From positions 1 to 64,000 of the forward strand of contig NZ_JADMJL010000009.1 of assembly GCF_018780585.1 (NCBI RefSeq): DNA of 64,000 nucleotides, written 5' to 3'. The notes under the pieces are model-generated. The model was not told where the DNA came from. It did no database searches and saw only the letters and a program-made list of their open reading frames with translations. A program made the translations under genes and the position numbers. The DNA comes from Methyloversatilis discipulorum. GTDB taxonomy: Bacteria > Pseudomonadota > Gammaproteobacteria > Burkholderiales > Rhodocyclaceae. Shown one piece after another: positions 63,595 to 64,000 of the stretch (its first letter is position 1; every line of letters begins with the position of its first letter).

Positions 63595-64000
63595 TCAGGA
63601 AACGGCCAGTTCTCCCAGCAGTTCCTGCTCCAGCCGGATCAGGGTCGTACTGTTGTCCAGTTCCTCGCCCGAGATCAGGAACACGTCCTCGGCGCGCTCA
63701 CCGAGCGTCGTGATCTTGGCGGTGTGCAGGCGGATCGCGTGTGCCGCCAGCACGCGCGCCACCGAGTAGAGCAGGCCGGGTCGGTCGGCCGCAGTGACGT
63801 GCATGATGTGGTGCTGCTTGCGCTCGTCCGGCTTGATGACGATTTCCGGCGTGATCGGGAAATGCTTCACCTCGCGCGACAGCCGTCCGGCGATCGGCTG
63901 TTCCGCCGGAAGCTGCGCCTGCAGCCGCTCGACCAGGCCGGTTTCGATCAGCGCGATCATGTCGCGCGAATTGAGGTGGCCGTTCGGGTCGAGCAGCACG
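63595..64000 (-). CDS. glnD: Bifunctional uridylyltransferase/uridylyl-removing enzyme GlnD, C-terminal part
   Basis: The gene enters from the right edge; only the last 134 codons are present and the start lies outside the window. The stretch holds the end of the first and all of the second C-terminal ACT domain (TAADRPGLLYSVARVLAAHAIRLHTAKITTLGERAEDVFLISG), the glutamine-sensing part of GlnD. GlnD modifies PII proteins (GlnB/GlnK) according to nitrogen status. The final ELAVS and stop at 63595 look like a normal end. The catalytic domains cannot be judged here. Confidence 0.9.
   Translation of the reverse strand, partial: VLLDPNGHLNSRDMIALIETGLVERLQAQLPAEQPIAGRLSREVKHFPITPEIVIKPDERKQHHIMHVTAADRPGLLYSVARVLAAHAIRLHTAKITTLGERAEDVFLISGEELDNSTTLIRLEQELLGELAVS

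Overview
The window looks like chromosomal DNA of a G+C-rich betaproteobacterium, most likely Rhodocyclales-like (a Methyloversatilis-type organism is my best guess, at moderate confidence). The guess rests on the smc-zipA-ligA-galU order, a dapC-dapD-pilU-dapE-prmB run, aat-bpt-pyrD, a PEP-CTERM/exosortase system, and dispersed REP elements with a RAYT transposase. I see no tRNA, rRNA, CRISPR array, complete insertion sequence, phage gene or replication origin.

Left part (1-19.7 kb) is an exopolysaccharide/protein-sorting locus. It opens with a PEP-CTERM secreted esterase/phytase-like protein. After a 0.7 kb non-coding gap comes a tightly packed + strand operon: exosortase (XrtB type), EpsI, a GH39/PslG-like glycoside hydrolase, a Wzy/WaaL-type polymerase or ligase, two GT4 glycosyltransferases, a MurJ/Wzx-like flippase, two more glycosyltransferases, and a UDP-glucose dehydrogenase (ugd copy 1). 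The operon from 2.4 to 12.7 kb is visibly poorer in G+C than the rest, apart from ugd, which suggests horizontal acquisition. Then comes a c-di-GMP-I (GEMM-I) riboswitch at about 14334-14416, followed by a 1719-codon gene for a secreted protein with seven related modules and a C-terminal glycoside hydrolase domain. Modules 1-6 of that gene contain a 1142-bp direct repeat that reads as perfect, with a period of 1638 bp.

Middle part (19.7-36 kb) holds an aldehyde dehydrogenase with its DUF779 partner and a divergent GAF regulator, a RAYT transposase between REP clusters, an M14 carboxypeptidase, ugd copy 2 with a UDP-glucuronate 4-epimerase, a TonB-like protein, a MATE transporter, pyrD, the two N-degron aminoacyl transferases (bpt, aat), and a divergent FbpC/FbpB-type iron ABC transporter with a possible Fur site. 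The two ugd copies encode identical proteins. Almost all their differences are synonymous changes clustered in one 226-bp patch, and the similarity stops at the CDS ends, which suggests gene conversion.

Right part (36-64 kb) is mostly housekeeping: a response regulator and a four-PAS histidine kinase, the lysine/peptidoglycan dap genes with pilU and prmB, an EamA transporter, a GNAT-Rnk fusion, an unrecognised 304-residue protein, smc, zipA, ligA, galU, hpt, a DEDDh exonuclease, typA, methylthioinosine phosphorylase, peptide deformylase, a CHASE-PAS-GGDEF-EAL c-di-GMP enzyme, and the 3' end of glnD at the right edge.

Functionally, GalU, Ugd and the 4-epimerase would supply UDP-Glc, UDP-GlcA and UDP-GalA to the exopolysaccharide operon. 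The riboswitch makes the large hydrolase gene a c-di-GMP-controlled output, and a c-di-GMP-metabolising enzyme is encoded at 61-63 kb. REP hairpin clusters lie at most convergent gene ends.
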